The notes beneath the pieces were generated by a model. The model made no database searches. It had not been told where the DNA came from and worked only from the letters and a program-made list of their open reading frames with translations. From positions 62,001 to 126,000 of the forward strand of contig CAYYDG010000013.1 in the NCBI GenBank assembly GCA_964470555.1: a stretch of 64,000 bases of DNA. Reading direction: 5' to 3'. The position numbers were made by a program, and so were the translations under genes. Shown piece by piece: positions 37,234 through 47,157 of this stretch; position 1 is the first letter of the stretch, and every line of letters begins with the position of its first letter. This stretch comes from RBC074 sp964470555. Its GTDB lineage: Bacteria > Acidobacteriota > Blastocatellia > RBC074.

Positions 37234-38883
37234 GTGAGAACACATTGGCATCGGTTTTCGCTTTTTTTCCTGACAGTTGTGTTGTTGGTTGGTTTGTCGG
37301 CATTGCGACCGCAGGCGGTCACCAATGAACGTCTGGCTCAGGGAAAGCTCGCGCGCGATTACATTCAGGCCATGGAGTTGGTGCGCGAAAATTACGTGCA
37401 GGAAGTGGATTACGAAATGCTGACGACGGCGGCCATTTCCGGCATGTTGCGCGTGCTCGATCCGCACTCGAATTTTTACGACCGAAAAGCATTTGAAGAA
37501 ATGCGTATGGAACAGCGCAGCCAGTATTTCGGCATCGGCGCTTCCATTCAATCGCGGCATCGCGGCGTGTACATCATGGAAACGTTCAAAGACACGCCCG
37601 CCGCTCGCGCCGGATTGCGATACGGAGACCAGATCATCAAGGTTGACGGCGAAAGCACCGAAACCTGGAATTCAGACAAAGTCCGCGATCATTTGCGCGG
37701 CGAACTCGGAACCGAAGTCAAAGTCACCGTTCTGCGCGAAGGCGCTCCGCAACCGCTGACGGTCACGCTGGAACGCGCCGCCGTGGATTTGCCCTCCATT
37801 TCCAGCCATTACCTGGTCAAACCCGGTGTCGGATACATTGCGCTTTCGCGCGGTTTTCATTCGACGACCAGCGACGAACTGAGCACGGCGATCAACAATC
37901 TGAAAGAGCAGGGAATGAACCAACTGGTTCTGGATTTGCGCGGCAATCCCGGAGGCTTTCTGGATCAGGCGATTCGCGTCGCCGACAAATTTCTGCAACG
38001 TGGACAAGTCGTCGTTTCCGTCCGCAGCCGCGAAGGCAAAGCAGGCGACAGGGATTGGACTGCCGAATCCGGTTCGCCTGAAACATTTCCGCTGGTTGTG
38101 CTGATTGACGACGGTTCGGCGTCGGCTTCGGAAATCGTCGCCGGAGCGATTCAAGATCACGACCGAGCTTTGATCGTCGGCGAACCGAGTTTTGGCAAAG
38201 GCCTGGTGCAGACAATTTATCCGCTTTCGGGCGGAACCGGATTGACGCTGACGACTGCACGCTATCTCACGCCGAGCGGGCGATTGATCCAACGCGATTA
38301 TTCCAGCGGCTCGATTTACGAATACCATTTTCGCCGCTCGGCCAACGGCGATGTGAAACAGGAAGACAGAACCAAAAGCCAGATGCGCCGCACTTCGCTC
38401 GGACGACCGGTGTATGGCGGTGGCGGCATTGAGCCGGATGTCAAAATCGAACCGGGGACGATCAGCAACGAGCAGGCGGCCATTTGGACGACCGGGTTGT
38501 TTATGTTCGTTCGCAAATTGATGGCAGGAGAAATTGCCGTGGCTCCGCAGTTCAAACGCTTCGCCATCGAATTCGATCATCAGCCACAATCAGGCGAGTT
38601 TCTCGTCAATGACGATATTCTGAAAGCTTACCGCGAATTCATGAACGAATTCATCGCCCAGAATCAGTATTACGGATTGACCATGAAAATGGTGGACGAT
38701 CATCTGGCCTGGTCGCGCGGCAAGATTCGGGAAGAAGTGTTGTTGGCCGCTTACGGCCTTGACACGCAACGACGCATGACCGCCGAAGAAGACGCGCAGC
38801 TTCAACGCGCGTTGTCCGAAATGAACAATTCCGCGCAGTTGGCAGACAAAGCGCGAAGAATGTCCAAAACGTCGAAGAAGTGA
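37234..38883 (+). CDS. S41 C-terminal-processing peptidase (CtpA type)
   Basis: A 549-residue periplasmic serine protease. The start is GTG at 37234, set by TTGGAGG and by the signal anchor that follows (FSLFFLTVVLLVGLSAL); upstream in-frame residues show no family similarity. A PDZ domain (about 110-190, GVYIMETFKDTPAARAGLRYGDQIIKVDG) precedes the S41 core with the Ser-Lys dyad S297 (GSASASEIVAGA) and K322 (GEPSFGKGLVQ), 25 residues apart as in Prc/CtpA. The C-terminal part (about 410-549) is family-specific. Likely role: trimming or turnover of envelope proteins. It precedes a coiled-coil membrane protein and the tricorn-like cluster. Confidence 0.95.
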   Translation: MRTHWHRFSLFFLTVVLLVGLSALRPQAVTNERLAQGKLARDYIQAMELVRENYVQEVDYEMLTTAAISGMLRVLDPHSNFYDRKAFEEMRMEQRSQYFGIGASIQSRHRGVYIMETFKDTPAARAGLRYGDQIIKVDGESTETWNSDKVRDHLRGELGTEVKVTVLREGAPQPLTVTLERAAVDLPSISSHYLVKPGVGYIALSRGFHSTTSDELSTAINNLKEQGMNQLVLDLRGNPGGFLDQAIRVADKFLQRGQVVVSVRSREGKAGDRDWTAESGSPETFPLVVLIDDGSASASEIVAGAIQDHDRALIVGEPSFGKGLVQTIYPLSGGTGLTLTTARYLTPSGRLIQRDYSSGSIYEYHFRRSANGDVKQEDRTKSQMRRTSLGRPVYGGGGIEPDVKIEPGTISNEQAAIWTTGLFMFVRKLMAGEIAVAPQFKRFAIEFDHQPQSGEFLVNDDILKAYREFMNEFIAQNQYYGLTMKMVDDHLAWSRGKIREEVLLAAYGLDTQRRMTAEEDAQLQRALSEMNNSAQLADKARRMSKTSKK

Positions 38884-38943
38884 GCGCCGCTTGCGATATG
38901 AAGTTGTTCCAAACGATCATTGGGATACGAAAGGAAAGCGAAG

Positions 38944-39231
38944 ATGACTAACTGGCAATTGATTATCACCCTGGCAACATTGGTGTTCGCTATTTTCGGC
39001 GCGAACTGGCTGAATTTGCAGACGCTGAAAAGTTACATTGACGCTCGCTTTGATACTCTCAAGGCTGAAATCGCTACGTTGCGTGCGGAGGTTCAAGGCG
39101 GGCATAGCGAAGTGCGCGGAGACATCGCAGCTCATCGAGCTGAAACTCGTCATTTGGCTGAAAAGGTTGAACGTCTGGATCGGCAAATGGAAGCTTTTTA
39201 TAAGCCAGTCTTGCCAGGAAGCGTGAAGTAA
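38944..39231 (+). CDS. Small membrane-anchored coiled-coil protein
   Basis: A 95-residue protein. The ATG at 38944 follows AAGGAAAG. An N-terminal hydrophobic helix (WQLIITLATLVFAIFGANWL) anchors it, and the remainder is a heptad-patterned coiled coil (KSYIDARFDTLKAEIATLRAEVQ...HLAEKVERLDRQMEAFYKP). Such short proteins are widespread and of unknown role. It lies 60 nt after the CtpA-type gene and before the first tricorn-like gene. Confidence 0.65.
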   Translation: MTNWQLIITLATLVFAIFGANWLNLQTLKSYIDARFDTLKAEIATLRAEVQGGHSEVRGDIAAHRAETRHLAEKVERLDRQMEAFYKPVLPGSVK

Positions 39232-39404
39232 GCTGGAGCGCCTCTCAGTCTGACCAGCGCGGATTGTAAATCTTGTAAAAGGGTTTCTCGAAACCTTGCA
39301 ATCCTCAGCCAAAAGCACAAAATCCGAACTGACCGGGTTTTTCTGACGTACAGAAAATTCGCCAACCGTATTCCATTTTGATCAACCAATCAGGAGTCGA
39401 ATGT

Positions 39405-42400
39405 ATGACCAAGCCAATCTTGTCGCTGCTTCTCGTTGTGGCTTTGGCCGCCGTTTGTCTGGCGCAAAGCGAAGCCACACTGTTTCAGAAGCCCACTGTT
39501 AATCAAACCCACATCGTGTTCGTTTATGCCGGTGATTTGTGGAGCGTGCCGCGCGCAGGCGGCGACGCCAGACGATTGACCACCGGAGTCGGCACGGAAA
39601 CCGATCCGTATTTTTCGCCGGATGGAACGCAGATCGCGTTTACAGGCGAATACGACGGCAATGTGGATGTGTATGTTGTGCCTGCGACGGGCGGAGTTCC
39701 GAAACGGCTGACTTATCATCCCGGCGCGGATGTTGCTGCCGGATGGACTCCCGACGGAAAGCGTGTGCTGTTCAGTTCTGCGCGGAATAGCTACGCAGGG
39801 TTTGTGCGACTGTTTACCATCGGATTGGATGGGGGCGGATTGCCGGAAGAAGTGCCGCTGCCTTCGGGCGAGCGCGGCGTGTTTTCGCCGGATGCCACGC
39901 GCATTGCGTATGAGCCGTTGAACCAATGGCAACCGGAATGGAAACGGTATTACGGCGGACAACAAGATGTCATCTGGATCGCCAAACTTTCCGATTCGAC
40001 GATTGAAAAACTCCCGCGCAAAGGCGGCAATGACCGGTTCCCGATGTGGGTGGGCGACAAGGTGTATTTCCTGTCTGACCGTGACGAACGATACGCGCTT
40101 TATAGTTACGACGTGAAAACCAAACGCGTTGACTTGTTGGCGAAAGACAGTGTTTTCGACATCAAAACCGCTTCGGCCTGGAGCGGCGATGCCAAATCCT
40201 CAGCGACGATTGCGTTCGAACAATTCGGAACCATTCACCTTTTCGATCTGAAAACCAACAAAGCGCAAAAAGTGAACATTCGCGTGGCTGCCGATCAATT
40301 GGCGGTGCGTCCGCGTTTTGAACGGGTCGGCCAGCGGATTTTCAACTCGCACATTTCGCCGACCGGCGCGCGCGCAGTGTTTGAAGCGCGCGGCGAAATC
40401 ATCACCGTTCCGGCGGAAAAAGGCGATCCGCGCAACTTGACCAACACGCCCGGCGTGATGGAACGCGATCCAGCGTGGTCGCCCGACGGCAAATGGATTT
40501 CCTACTTCAGCGAAGAATCCGGCGAATACGCATTGCACTTGCGCGATCAAAAAGGCGAAGGCGAAGTGAAGAAATTCGCCTTGCCGCCGACGTTTTACGC
40601 ATCGCCGACGTGGTCGCCAGACAGCAAGAAATTCGCCTTCACCGACAAGAAGCTTCAGCTTTGGTATCTGGAAATTGACAAAGGCCAGCCGGTCAAAGTG
40701 GACGCCAATCCCATCGGATTCAACGAAGACGTGATGGACCCTGTCTGGTCGCCCGACAGCAAATGGATAACGTACACCAAACAGCTTCCGAATCTGCTGC
40801 GCGCGGTGTTCGTTTATTCGCTGGAAACTAGCAAGACGCATCAGCTCACCGATGCGATGGGCGATGCGCGCTATCCGGCTTTCGACCGCAGCGGCAAATA
40901 TCTGTATTTCACCACCAGTACGAATCTGGGGCCGAGTATCAGCTTTGCCGATTTGTCCGGCTTTGGAAATCAGCCGACGCGAAGCGTCTATGCCATCGTG
41001 CTGCGCAACGATCTTCCTTCGCCGCTGGCGCCGGAAAGCGATGAAGAGAAGGTGACGGAAGAAAAGAAAGACGCGGCGAAGGAGGGACAGGGGGATGCGG
41101 CGAAACCAGCCACGCCGCCTGCTGGCGCTGGAACTCCGCCTGCCGCAGGAGCGGCACCTCCGGCCAAGAAAGACGAACCAACGCGCATTGATCTGGATGG
41201 CATTGACCAGCGCATCATCGCGCTGCCGATTCCCAACCGAAACTATCGAGGATTGGTCGCTGGCAAAGCCAATGTGATTTACATTCTGGAACAACCTGCC
41301 GCCGCCACAGCGCCCGGTTTCACCGTCCAAAAATACGACCTGGAAAAACGCAAACTCGACAAGGCGATTGACGGCGTCACGTCGTTTGAGCTTTCCGCCA
41401 ATGGCGAAAAGGCGCTGTATCGGCAAGGCTTCGGTAGTTGGGTTATCGGTTCGACCGCAACGCTTGGAGCGCCTATGCCTCCGGGAGCGCCCGGAGGCCC
41501 CAGCATGCTGAAAACCGCCGACATGGAAGTCCGTGTGGATCCCAAAATCGAATGGCGGCAGATGTACAACGAAGCCTGGCGCAATGAACGCGATTTCTTC
41601 TACGACAAAAACCTGCACGGGTTGAATCTGGAAGAGATGAGGAAACGGTACGAACCTTATGTCGAAGCCGTCGCGCATCGCAGCGATCTGACGTATCTGT
41701 TCACGGACATGCTGAATCAGTTGACCGTCGGCCACATGTTCATCGGCGGTGGCGATCAACAACGTCCGAATTTCGTTCCCGGTGGATTGCTGGGCGCGGA
41801 TTACAAGATCGAAAACGGGCGGTATCGGTTCAGTCAGGTTTACAACGGCGAAAACTGGAATCCGAATTTGCGCGCTCCGCTCACTCAACCGGGCGTCAAC
41901 GTCAAAGCAGGCGAATATCTGTTGGCGGTCGGCGGGCGCGAGCTTCGCGCGACTGACAACCTGTACAGCTTCTTTGAGTCGAAAGCCGGAAAACAAGTCC
42001 TGCTCAAAGTCGGACCCAATCCCGATGGATCGAATTCGCGCGAAGTCACTGTCGTGCCGGTCGGCAACGAACAAGGTTTGCGCTATCTGGCCTGGATCGA
42101 AGGCAATCGCCGCAAAGTGGATCAATTGTCCGGCGGCAAGCTGGCGTATTTGCACATGCCGGACACGGCCAATGGCGGTTACACCAGCTTCAACCGGTAC
42201 TTTTTTGCCCAGACCAACAAAAACGGAGTGTTGATTGACGAGCGCTTCAACCAGGGTGGGTTGCTGGCCGATTATGTCGTTCAACTGCTCGGTCGCCAGC
42301 AACTCAGCAACATTCATTACCGCGAAGGTGGCCAGGACGTGCCGGTTCCTGCCGGTGCGATTTACGGCCCGAAAGCCATGTTGATCAACGAAATGGCTGG

Positions 42401-42791
42401 TTCAGGCGGCGACGCCATGCCGTGGTACTTCAAAAAATCCAAGCTCGGTCCATTGGTCGGCAAACGAACCTGGGGCGGTTTGATCGCTTCGTTCCGTCCG
42501 CCACCGCTGATGGACGGCGGTGGACATACTGCGCCGGATGCGGCGATTTACGGATTGGACGGCGAATGGGAAGTTGAAAATGCCGGCGTTGCGCCTGACA
42601 TCGAAGTCGAATTCGATCCGGCGCTCTGGCGGCAGGGACGCGATCCGCAATTGGAACGCGCGGTCGAATACTTGCTGGACGAACTGAAAAAGAATCCGCC
42701 CAAGCAATACAAACGTCCGGCATTCCCGAACTATTTCAAAAACACAACGCCCGCTCCTGCCGGTCAGGGCGGACGCGGCAATGAACGATGA
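39405..42791 (+). CDS. Tricorn-like S41 protease, paralogue 1
   Basis: A 1128-residue exported protease. The ATG at 39405 (SD CAGGAG) opens into a signal peptide (ILSLLLVVALAAVCLAQ). The N-terminal half is beta-propeller made of PD40/WD40-like repeats (TQIAFTGEYDGN, DPAWSPDGKWISYFS and others, about 30-540). A low-complexity Ala/Pro/Lys linker follows (about 545-590), then the tricorn core, a PDZ-like domain, and the S41 domain with nucleophile S1000 in EMAGSGGD and GKRTWGG after it. Tricorn degrades peptides released by other proteases. Unlike archaeal tricorn, this copy is secreted. Its stop overlaps the next start by 4 nt. Confidence 0.93.
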   Translation: MTKPILSLLLVVALAAVCLAQSEATLFQKPTVNQTHIVFVYAGDLWSVPRAGGDARRLTTGVGTETDPYFSPDGTQIAFTGEYDGNVDVYVVPATGGVPKRLTYHPGADVAAGWTPDGKRVLFSSARNSYAGFVRLFTIGLDGGGLPEEVPLPSGERGVFSPDATRIAYEPLNQWQPEWKRYYGGQQDVIWIAKLSDSTIEKLPRKGGNDRFPMWVGDKVYFLSDRDERYALYSYDVKTKRVDLLAKDSVFDIKTASAWSGDAKSSATIAFEQFGTIHLFDLKTNKAQKVNIRVAADQLAVRPRFERVGQRIFNSHISPTGARAVFEARGEIITVPAEKGDPRNLTNTPGVMERDPAWSPDGKWISYFSEESGEYALHLRDQKGEGEVKKFALPPTFYASPTWSPDSKKFAFTDKKLQLWYLEIDKGQPVKVDANPIGFNEDVMDPVWSPDSKWITYTKQLPNLLRAVFVYSLETSKTHQLTDAMGDARYPAFDRSGKYLYFTTSTNLGPSISFADLSGFGNQPTRSVYAIVLRNDLPSPLAPESDEEKVTEEKKDAAKEGQGDAAKPATPPAGAGTPPAAGAAPPAKKDEPTRIDLDGIDQRIIALPIPNRNYRGLVAGKANVIYILEQPAAATAPGFTVQKYDLEKRKLDKAIDGVTSFELSANGEKALYRQGFGSWVIGSTATLGAPMPPGAPGGPSMLKTADMEVRVDPKIEWRQMYNEAWRNERDFFYDKNLHGLNLEEMRKRYEPYVEAVAHRSDLTYLFTDMLNQLTVGHMFIGGGDQQRPNFVPGGLLGADYKIENGRYRFSQVYNGENWNPNLRAPLTQPGVNVKAGEYLLAVGGRELRATDNLYSFFESKAGKQVLLKVGPNPDGSNSREVTVVPVGNEQGLRYLAWIEGNRRKVDQLSGGKLAYLHMPDTANGGYTSFNRYFFAQTNKNGVLIDERFNQGGLLADYVVQLLGRQQLSNIHYREGGQDVPVPAGAIYGPKAMLINEMAGSGGDAMPWYFKKSKLGPLVGKRTWGGLIASFRPPPLMDGGGHTAPDAAIYGLDGEWEVENAGVAPDIEVEFDPALWRQGRDPQLERAVEYLLDELKKNPPKQYKRPAFPNYFKNTTPAPAGQGGRGNER

Positions 42792-43051
42792 TGCAGTCAC
42801 TTGCTGAAGATACGCCGCCTGAAATCGAGCGGATTATCATTGAAGGCTATCGCCGAATGTCAGCCGCACAGAAGCTGCAAATCATGCAGGATTTGCAGCA
42901 ATCTGCGTGGTTGTTGGCGCTGGGTGAAATCAGGCGACAGCATTCGCAAGCGAGTGAACACGAACTGAAACTACGATTGGCTTCGCGCCGGATCGAGCCG
43001 GAGTTGATGCGCGCAGCTTTTGGGTGGGACCCTGATGTGGAAGGTTACTGA
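42788..43051 (+). CDS. Small protein paired with nucleotidyltransferase
   Basis: An 87-residue, mostly helical protein (IERIIIEGYRRMSAAQKLQIMQDL...LKLRLASRRIEPELMRAAFGWDPDVEGY). The compact pattern with a C-terminal GWDP is one I associate with small partners of nucleotidyltransferase genes in soil bacteria, but I cannot name a family. It starts by a 4-nt overlap with the tricorn 1 stop and ends by a 1-nt overlap with the nucleotidyltransferase start, so the two small genes are tightly coupled. An antitoxin-like or adaptor role is possible but unproven. Confidence 0.65.
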   Translation: MMQSLAEDTPPEIERIIIEGYRRMSAAQKLQIMQDLQQSAWLLALGEIRRQHSQASEHELKLRLASRRIEPELMRAAFGWDPDVEGY

Positions 43052-43659
43052 TGGCAACAGACAATCTGAAGCAAGTGCCTGAAACCATCAGGGTTACATT
43101 GCAGATTACCGGGTTGCTGGAACAATTCGGCATTCCGTACCTGATTGGCGGTTCGGTCGCCAGCATCGTTCACGGCGAAGCCCGCCTGACCAACGGTCTC
43201 GATCTGGTAGCAGATTTACGGGAACCACAGGTTGCTGCTTTGGTTGAGGCATTGGAGGCAGAATTTTATGTGGATGACCGAGCCATCCAGCGCGCGATTC
43301 GTGAGCGTAGCAGTTTCAATCTCATTCATCTGGCAACGATGTTCAAAGTGGACGTTTTTATTCATCGCCAGGACGACTGGGCGCACGAACAGATGCGGCG
43401 TAGCGTAAGCAAGTTATTGCTTGAAGGTGATGATTCCACAATGCGTTGGGTTTCCAGCGCAGAGACCATGATTCTGCAAAAACTTTTGTGGTTCCGAAAA
43501 GGCGGGGAAGTTTCAGACCGCCAGTGGCGCGACGTGCTTGGCATGCTGAAAGTACAAGCCGGGCGTCTGGATTTCGATTACTTGAAGCAGTGGGCAGTCG
43601 CTTTGCAAATCAGCGACTTGCTCGAAAAGTCGTTACAGGAATCAGGCATGCGTCAGTAA
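43051..43659 (+). CDS. Nucleotidyltransferase-fold protein with altered catalytic Asp
   Basis: A 202-residue protein of the polymerase-beta nucleotidyltransferase superfamily, similar in layout to AbiEii/MNT-type proteins. The GG-S motif is LIGGSVASIVHGEAR (33-35). Where active members have T-x-D-x-D, this one reads T47-N-G-L-D51, so the first metal-binding Asp is Gly49. A later Asp is kept in FKVDVFI. Loss of one of the three carboxylates suggests reduced or no activity. It is coupled (1-nt overlap) to the small helical gene upstream. Together they form a cassette between tricorn paralogues 1 and 2. Confidence 0.78.
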   Translation: MATDNLKQVPETIRVTLQITGLLEQFGIPYLIGGSVASIVHGEARLTNGLDLVADLREPQVAALVEALEAEFYVDDRAIQRAIRERSSFNLIHLATMFKVDVFIHRQDDWAHEQMRRSVSKLLLEGDDSTMRWVSSAETMILQKLLWFRKGGEVSDRQWRDVLGMLKVQAGRLDFDYLKQWAVALQISDLLEKSLQESGMRQ

Positions 43660-43696
43660 CGCATGCCGATCTGTATTGCATAGACAGGAGAAAATA

Positions 43697-46600
43697 ATGA
43701 GAAAAGCAATTTTGATGTTGTCGCTTTTGCTGATGGCCGCAGCGGTGTTGATTTCCGACAACGGCAGTGCGGCGCAGGAACGTCCGCTGCTGGTGCGGAA
43801 ACCGACGATGAATCGCACGCACATCGTTTTTCAGTACGCGGGCGATTTGTGGAGCGTGCCGCGCGCAGGCGGCGAAGCTACTCGATTGACAACGGGCGTG
43901 GGGGCGGAAGGCAATCCGATTTTTTCGCCCGATGGCCAGACGGTTGCGTTCACCGGTGAATACGACGGCAATACCGACATTTTCACCGTGCCAGCAGGCG
44001 GCGGAGTTCCCAAGCGCGTGACGTTTCATCCCGGCGTGGATGCATTGTGCAACTGGACGCCGGACGGCAAATCGCTGCTGTTTCTTTCCGAGCGCGCCAG
44101 CGAATCGCGCCGTTTCATGAAATTGTTTACCGTCGCCGCTGCGGGCGGATTGCCGACGGAATTGCCATTGCCGACCGGTCACGAAGGTTCGTTTTCGCCG
44201 GACGCCCAGAAAATTGCTTACGAACCATTGCCGCGCGCTTTCAATGCCTGGAAAAGGTATCGCGGCGGCCACGCTTCATACATCTGGATTGCCGCGCTCG
44301 CAGATTCCAGCGTTGAAAAACTCCCGCGCGAAGATTCCAACGACTTCAATCCGATGTGGGTCGGCGACAAGGTGTACTTCCTTTCCGACCGTGATGGAGC
44401 AATTACTCTGTTTGCTTACGACACGAAAACCCGCCGCGTGTCGAAACTGATCAACAACACAGGCCTCGACATCAAAGCCGCCACCGCTGCGACAACCGGC
44501 GATGCGATTGTTTATGAGCAGTTCGGTTCGCTGAACATCTTCGATCTGAAATCGAATCGCAGCACGAAGGTCAACGTGACCATCAATGCCGATCAACTGG
44601 CTGTGCGTCCGAAGTATGAAAAGGTCGGCCAGCGCATCAACAATGCGGCCATTTCGCCGACGGGCGTCCGCGCCGTGTTTGAAGCGCGCGGCGACATCAT
44701 TTCGGTTCCGGCGGAAAAAGGCGATGCACGCAATTTGACCAGCTCGACCAGCGTGGCCGAACGCGATCCTTCGTGGTCGCCGGACGGCAAATGGATTGCG
44801 TATTTTTCGGATGAATCCGGCGAATATGAATTGCATCTGCGGGATCAGAAGGGAATGGGCGAGGTCAAAAAGATCAAACTCGAACCCACGTTTTATTACA
44901 GCGCGCAATGGTCGCCCGACAGCAAGAAAATCGCCTTCAGCGATAAACGCGGAAACCTCTGGTTGGTGGATGTGGAAACCGCCCAGCCGAAAAAATACGA
45001 CTCGCTCACTCTGGGCTTTGGTGGTGGCGCAGGCATCAGTTGGTCGCCGGACAGCCGCTGGCTGACTTACAGCAAACCGCTGAAATCGTATTACAGCGCC
45101 GTGTATGTGCATTCGCTCGAAGACGGCAAAACGACGCAAATCACAGACGGAATGAGTGACGCCGCGACGCCTGTCTTCGACAAGAGCGGCAAGTACATTT
45201 ACTTCATGGCCAGCACTGATGTCGGTCCGAAACTTTCAGGCTTCGATATGTCTTCTTACGCGCATCGCCCGACGCGCAGCATTTATGTGGCCGTGTTGCG
45301 CAAAGATTTGCCTTCGCCGCTGGCTCCCGAAAGCGATGAAGAGAAAATCGCCGAAGAGAAAAAACCTGAAGGAGCGAATGGGGGACAGGGCGATGCGGCG
45401 AAGCCTGCCGGTCAGGAAGCTCCGAAACCTGCCGACGCTGCCGCAGCCAAACCCGCTGATAAAAAAGAAGCTCCGAAGGTCACCATTGATTTTGACAACA
45501 TCGGCCAGCGTATTCTGGCGTTGCCGATTCCCAACAAGAATTTTGTCGGGCTGGATGCCGGAAAAGCCAATCAGCTTTGGGTGTACGAATTCCCCGAAGG
45601 CGCGCAGGGCGTGACCATTCACAAATTCGATCTGGAAAAACGCAAACTCGACAAAGCGATGGAAAACATCGCGTCGTTTATTTTGTCTGCCAACACCGAA
45701 AAAGCGTTGTATCGAATGGGGCCGGGCTGGTTTATTGCAGCGACGGCGACGATGGGAACGCCTGCGTTCAAACCCGGCGAAGGCAAGATCAAAACCGAAG
45801 ACATGGAAGTCTTTGTTGATCCCAAAGCCGAATGGCAGCAGATGTACCGCGAAACCTGGCGCATTGAACGCGATTTCTTTTACGCGTCGAATTATCACGG
45901 TCTGGACCTGAAAGCGACCGAGAAGAAGTACGAGCCTTATGTGCAAGCGCTGGTGCATCGTTCGGACTTGAATTACCTGTTCCAGGAAATGCTGGGCGAA
46001 CTGACCGTTGGCCATTTGTATGTCAGCGGCGGTGACATTCCTGATCCGAAACGAGTGCCGGGCGGATTGCTGGGTGCGGATTACAAGATTGAAAACGGGC
46101 GCTATCGCTTTGCCAAAGTGTTCAATGGCGAAAACTGGAATCCGAATCTACGCGCGCCGCTCACGCAACCGGGCGTCAATGTCGTTGCAGGCGAATACCT
46201 GTTGGCGGTCAAAGGTCGCGATGTAACGGCGGCGGATGACATCAACAGTTTGTTTGAAGCCACCGCTGGCAAGCAGGTGCCGATCAAAGTCGGCCCGAAT
46301 CCTGATGGCACAGGTTCGCGCGATGTCGTGGTGGTTCCCATCGCCAGCGAAGGCGCGCTTCGGAATCTGGCATGGATCGAAAGCAACCGCCGTCAAGTCG
46401 AAAAGATGTCTGACGGCAAACTGGCCTACATCTATCTGCCGGATACGGCTCAGGGCGGATACACTTTCTTCAACCGTTACTTCTTCTCGCAACTCGACAA
46501 ACAGGGTGCTGTGGTGGACGAACGCTACAACAGCGGTGGCCACGCGGCGGATTACGTCGTGGATTACCTGAAGAAACCTGTCAACAGTTACTGGGCGTTA

Positions 46601-47080
46601 CGCGACGGCGAAGATTTTCGTCAGCCCGTCGGCGCCATGCCCGGCCCGAAAGCCATGTTGATGAATGAATACTCCGGTTCGGGTGGCGATTATCTGCCGT
46701 ATCTGTTCCGGCGATACGGCATCGGCCCGCTGATCGGCAAACGCACCTGGGGTGGTTTGGTCGGCATAGGCGGTTACCCGTCGTTGATGGATGGCGGCAG
46801 TGTGACGGCTCCGAACTTTGCGTTTTACACGCCGGAAGGCAAATGGGACATCGAAAATCGTGGCGTTGCGCCTGACATCGAAATTGACCTCGATCCCAAA
46901 GCCTGGCGCGAAGGCCGCGACGTGCAATTGGAAAAAGCCGTCAACTGGGTGATGGAGGAATTGAAGAAAAATCCTCCGAAGCCAGTCCAACGTCCGCCGT
47001 ATCCCGATTACCACAAAGCCAATCCGATTGCTCCGGCTTCGGGTGGCCAATCGGCGAAAAACGGCAACGGGCAGCAGTAA
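43697..47080 (+). CDS. Tricorn-like S41 protease, paralogue 2
   Basis: An 1127-residue paralogue of the preceding tricorn-like protein, with AGGAG before the ATG at 43697 and a signal peptide (AILMLSLLLMAAAVLISDNGSAAQ). The layout is the same: PD40/WD40-like propeller (about 40-540), a Lys/Ala/Pro linker (about 545-590), tricorn core and PDZ, and an S41 domain with nucleophile S995 in EYSGSGGD followed by GKRTWGG. Long blocks are nearly identical to paralogues 1 and 3 (for example GGLLGADYKIENGRYRF and ENWNPNLRAPLTQPGVNV), while the propeller faces differ, which may change substrate choice. Confidence 0.93.
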   Translation: MRKAILMLSLLLMAAAVLISDNGSAAQERPLLVRKPTMNRTHIVFQYAGDLWSVPRAGGEATRLTTGVGAEGNPIFSPDGQTVAFTGEYDGNTDIFTVPAGGGVPKRVTFHPGVDALCNWTPDGKSLLFLSERASESRRFMKLFTVAAAGGLPTELPLPTGHEGSFSPDAQKIAYEPLPRAFNAWKRYRGGHASYIWIAALADSSVEKLPREDSNDFNPMWVGDKVYFLSDRDGAITLFAYDTKTRRVSKLINNTGLDIKAATAATTGDAIVYEQFGSLNIFDLKSNRSTKVNVTINADQLAVRPKYEKVGQRINNAAISPTGVRAVFEARGDIISVPAEKGDARNLTSSTSVAERDPSWSPDGKWIAYFSDESGEYELHLRDQKGMGEVKKIKLEPTFYYSAQWSPDSKKIAFSDKRGNLWLVDVETAQPKKYDSLTLGFGGGAGISWSPDSRWLTYSKPLKSYYSAVYVHSLEDGKTTQITDGMSDAATPVFDKSGKYIYFMASTDVGPKLSGFDMSSYAHRPTRSIYVAVLRKDLPSPLAPESDEEKIAEEKKPEGANGGQGDAAKPAGQEAPKPADAAAAKPADKKEAPKVTIDFDNIGQRILALPIPNKNFVGLDAGKANQLWVYEFPEGAQGVTIHKFDLEKRKLDKAMENIASFILSANTEKALYRMGPGWFIAATATMGTPAFKPGEGKIKTEDMEVFVDPKAEWQQMYRETWRIERDFFYASNYHGLDLKATEKKYEPYVQALVHRSDLNYLFQEMLGELTVGHLYVSGGDIPDPKRVPGGLLGADYKIENGRYRFAKVFNGENWNPNLRAPLTQPGVNVVAGEYLLAVKGRDVTAADDINSLFEATAGKQVPIKVGPNPDGTGSRDVVVVPIASEGALRNLAWIESNRRQVEKMSDGKLAYIYLPDTAQGGYTFFNRYFFSQLDKQGAVVDERYNSGGHAADYVVDYLKKPVNSYWALRDGEDFRQPVGAMPGPKAMLMNEYSGSGGDYLPYLFRRYGIGPLIGKRTWGGLVGIGGYPSLMDGGSVTAPNFAFYTPEGKWDIENRGVAPDIEIDLDPKAWREGRDVQLEKAVNWVMEELKKNPPKPVQRPPYPDYHKANPIAPASGGQSAKNGNGQQ

Positions 47081-47090
47081 TTTACAACAC

Positions 47091-47132
47091 GCGAACAGAA
47101 CGAAGGTGGCCAGCCGTTTTCGTTCTGTTCGC
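47091..47132 (+). terminator. Stem-loop between tricorn paralogues 2 and 3
   Basis: GCGAACAGAACGAA (47091-47104) pairs perfectly with TTCGTTCTGTTCGC (47119-47132) across a 14-base loop; TTTTGTTTT follows after a few bases. It lies between two co-directional paralogues, so it could end or attenuate transcription of paralogue 3. Confidence 0.6.
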
Positions 47133-47157
47133 AGGCTTTTGTTTTGGAGAGTTCACG

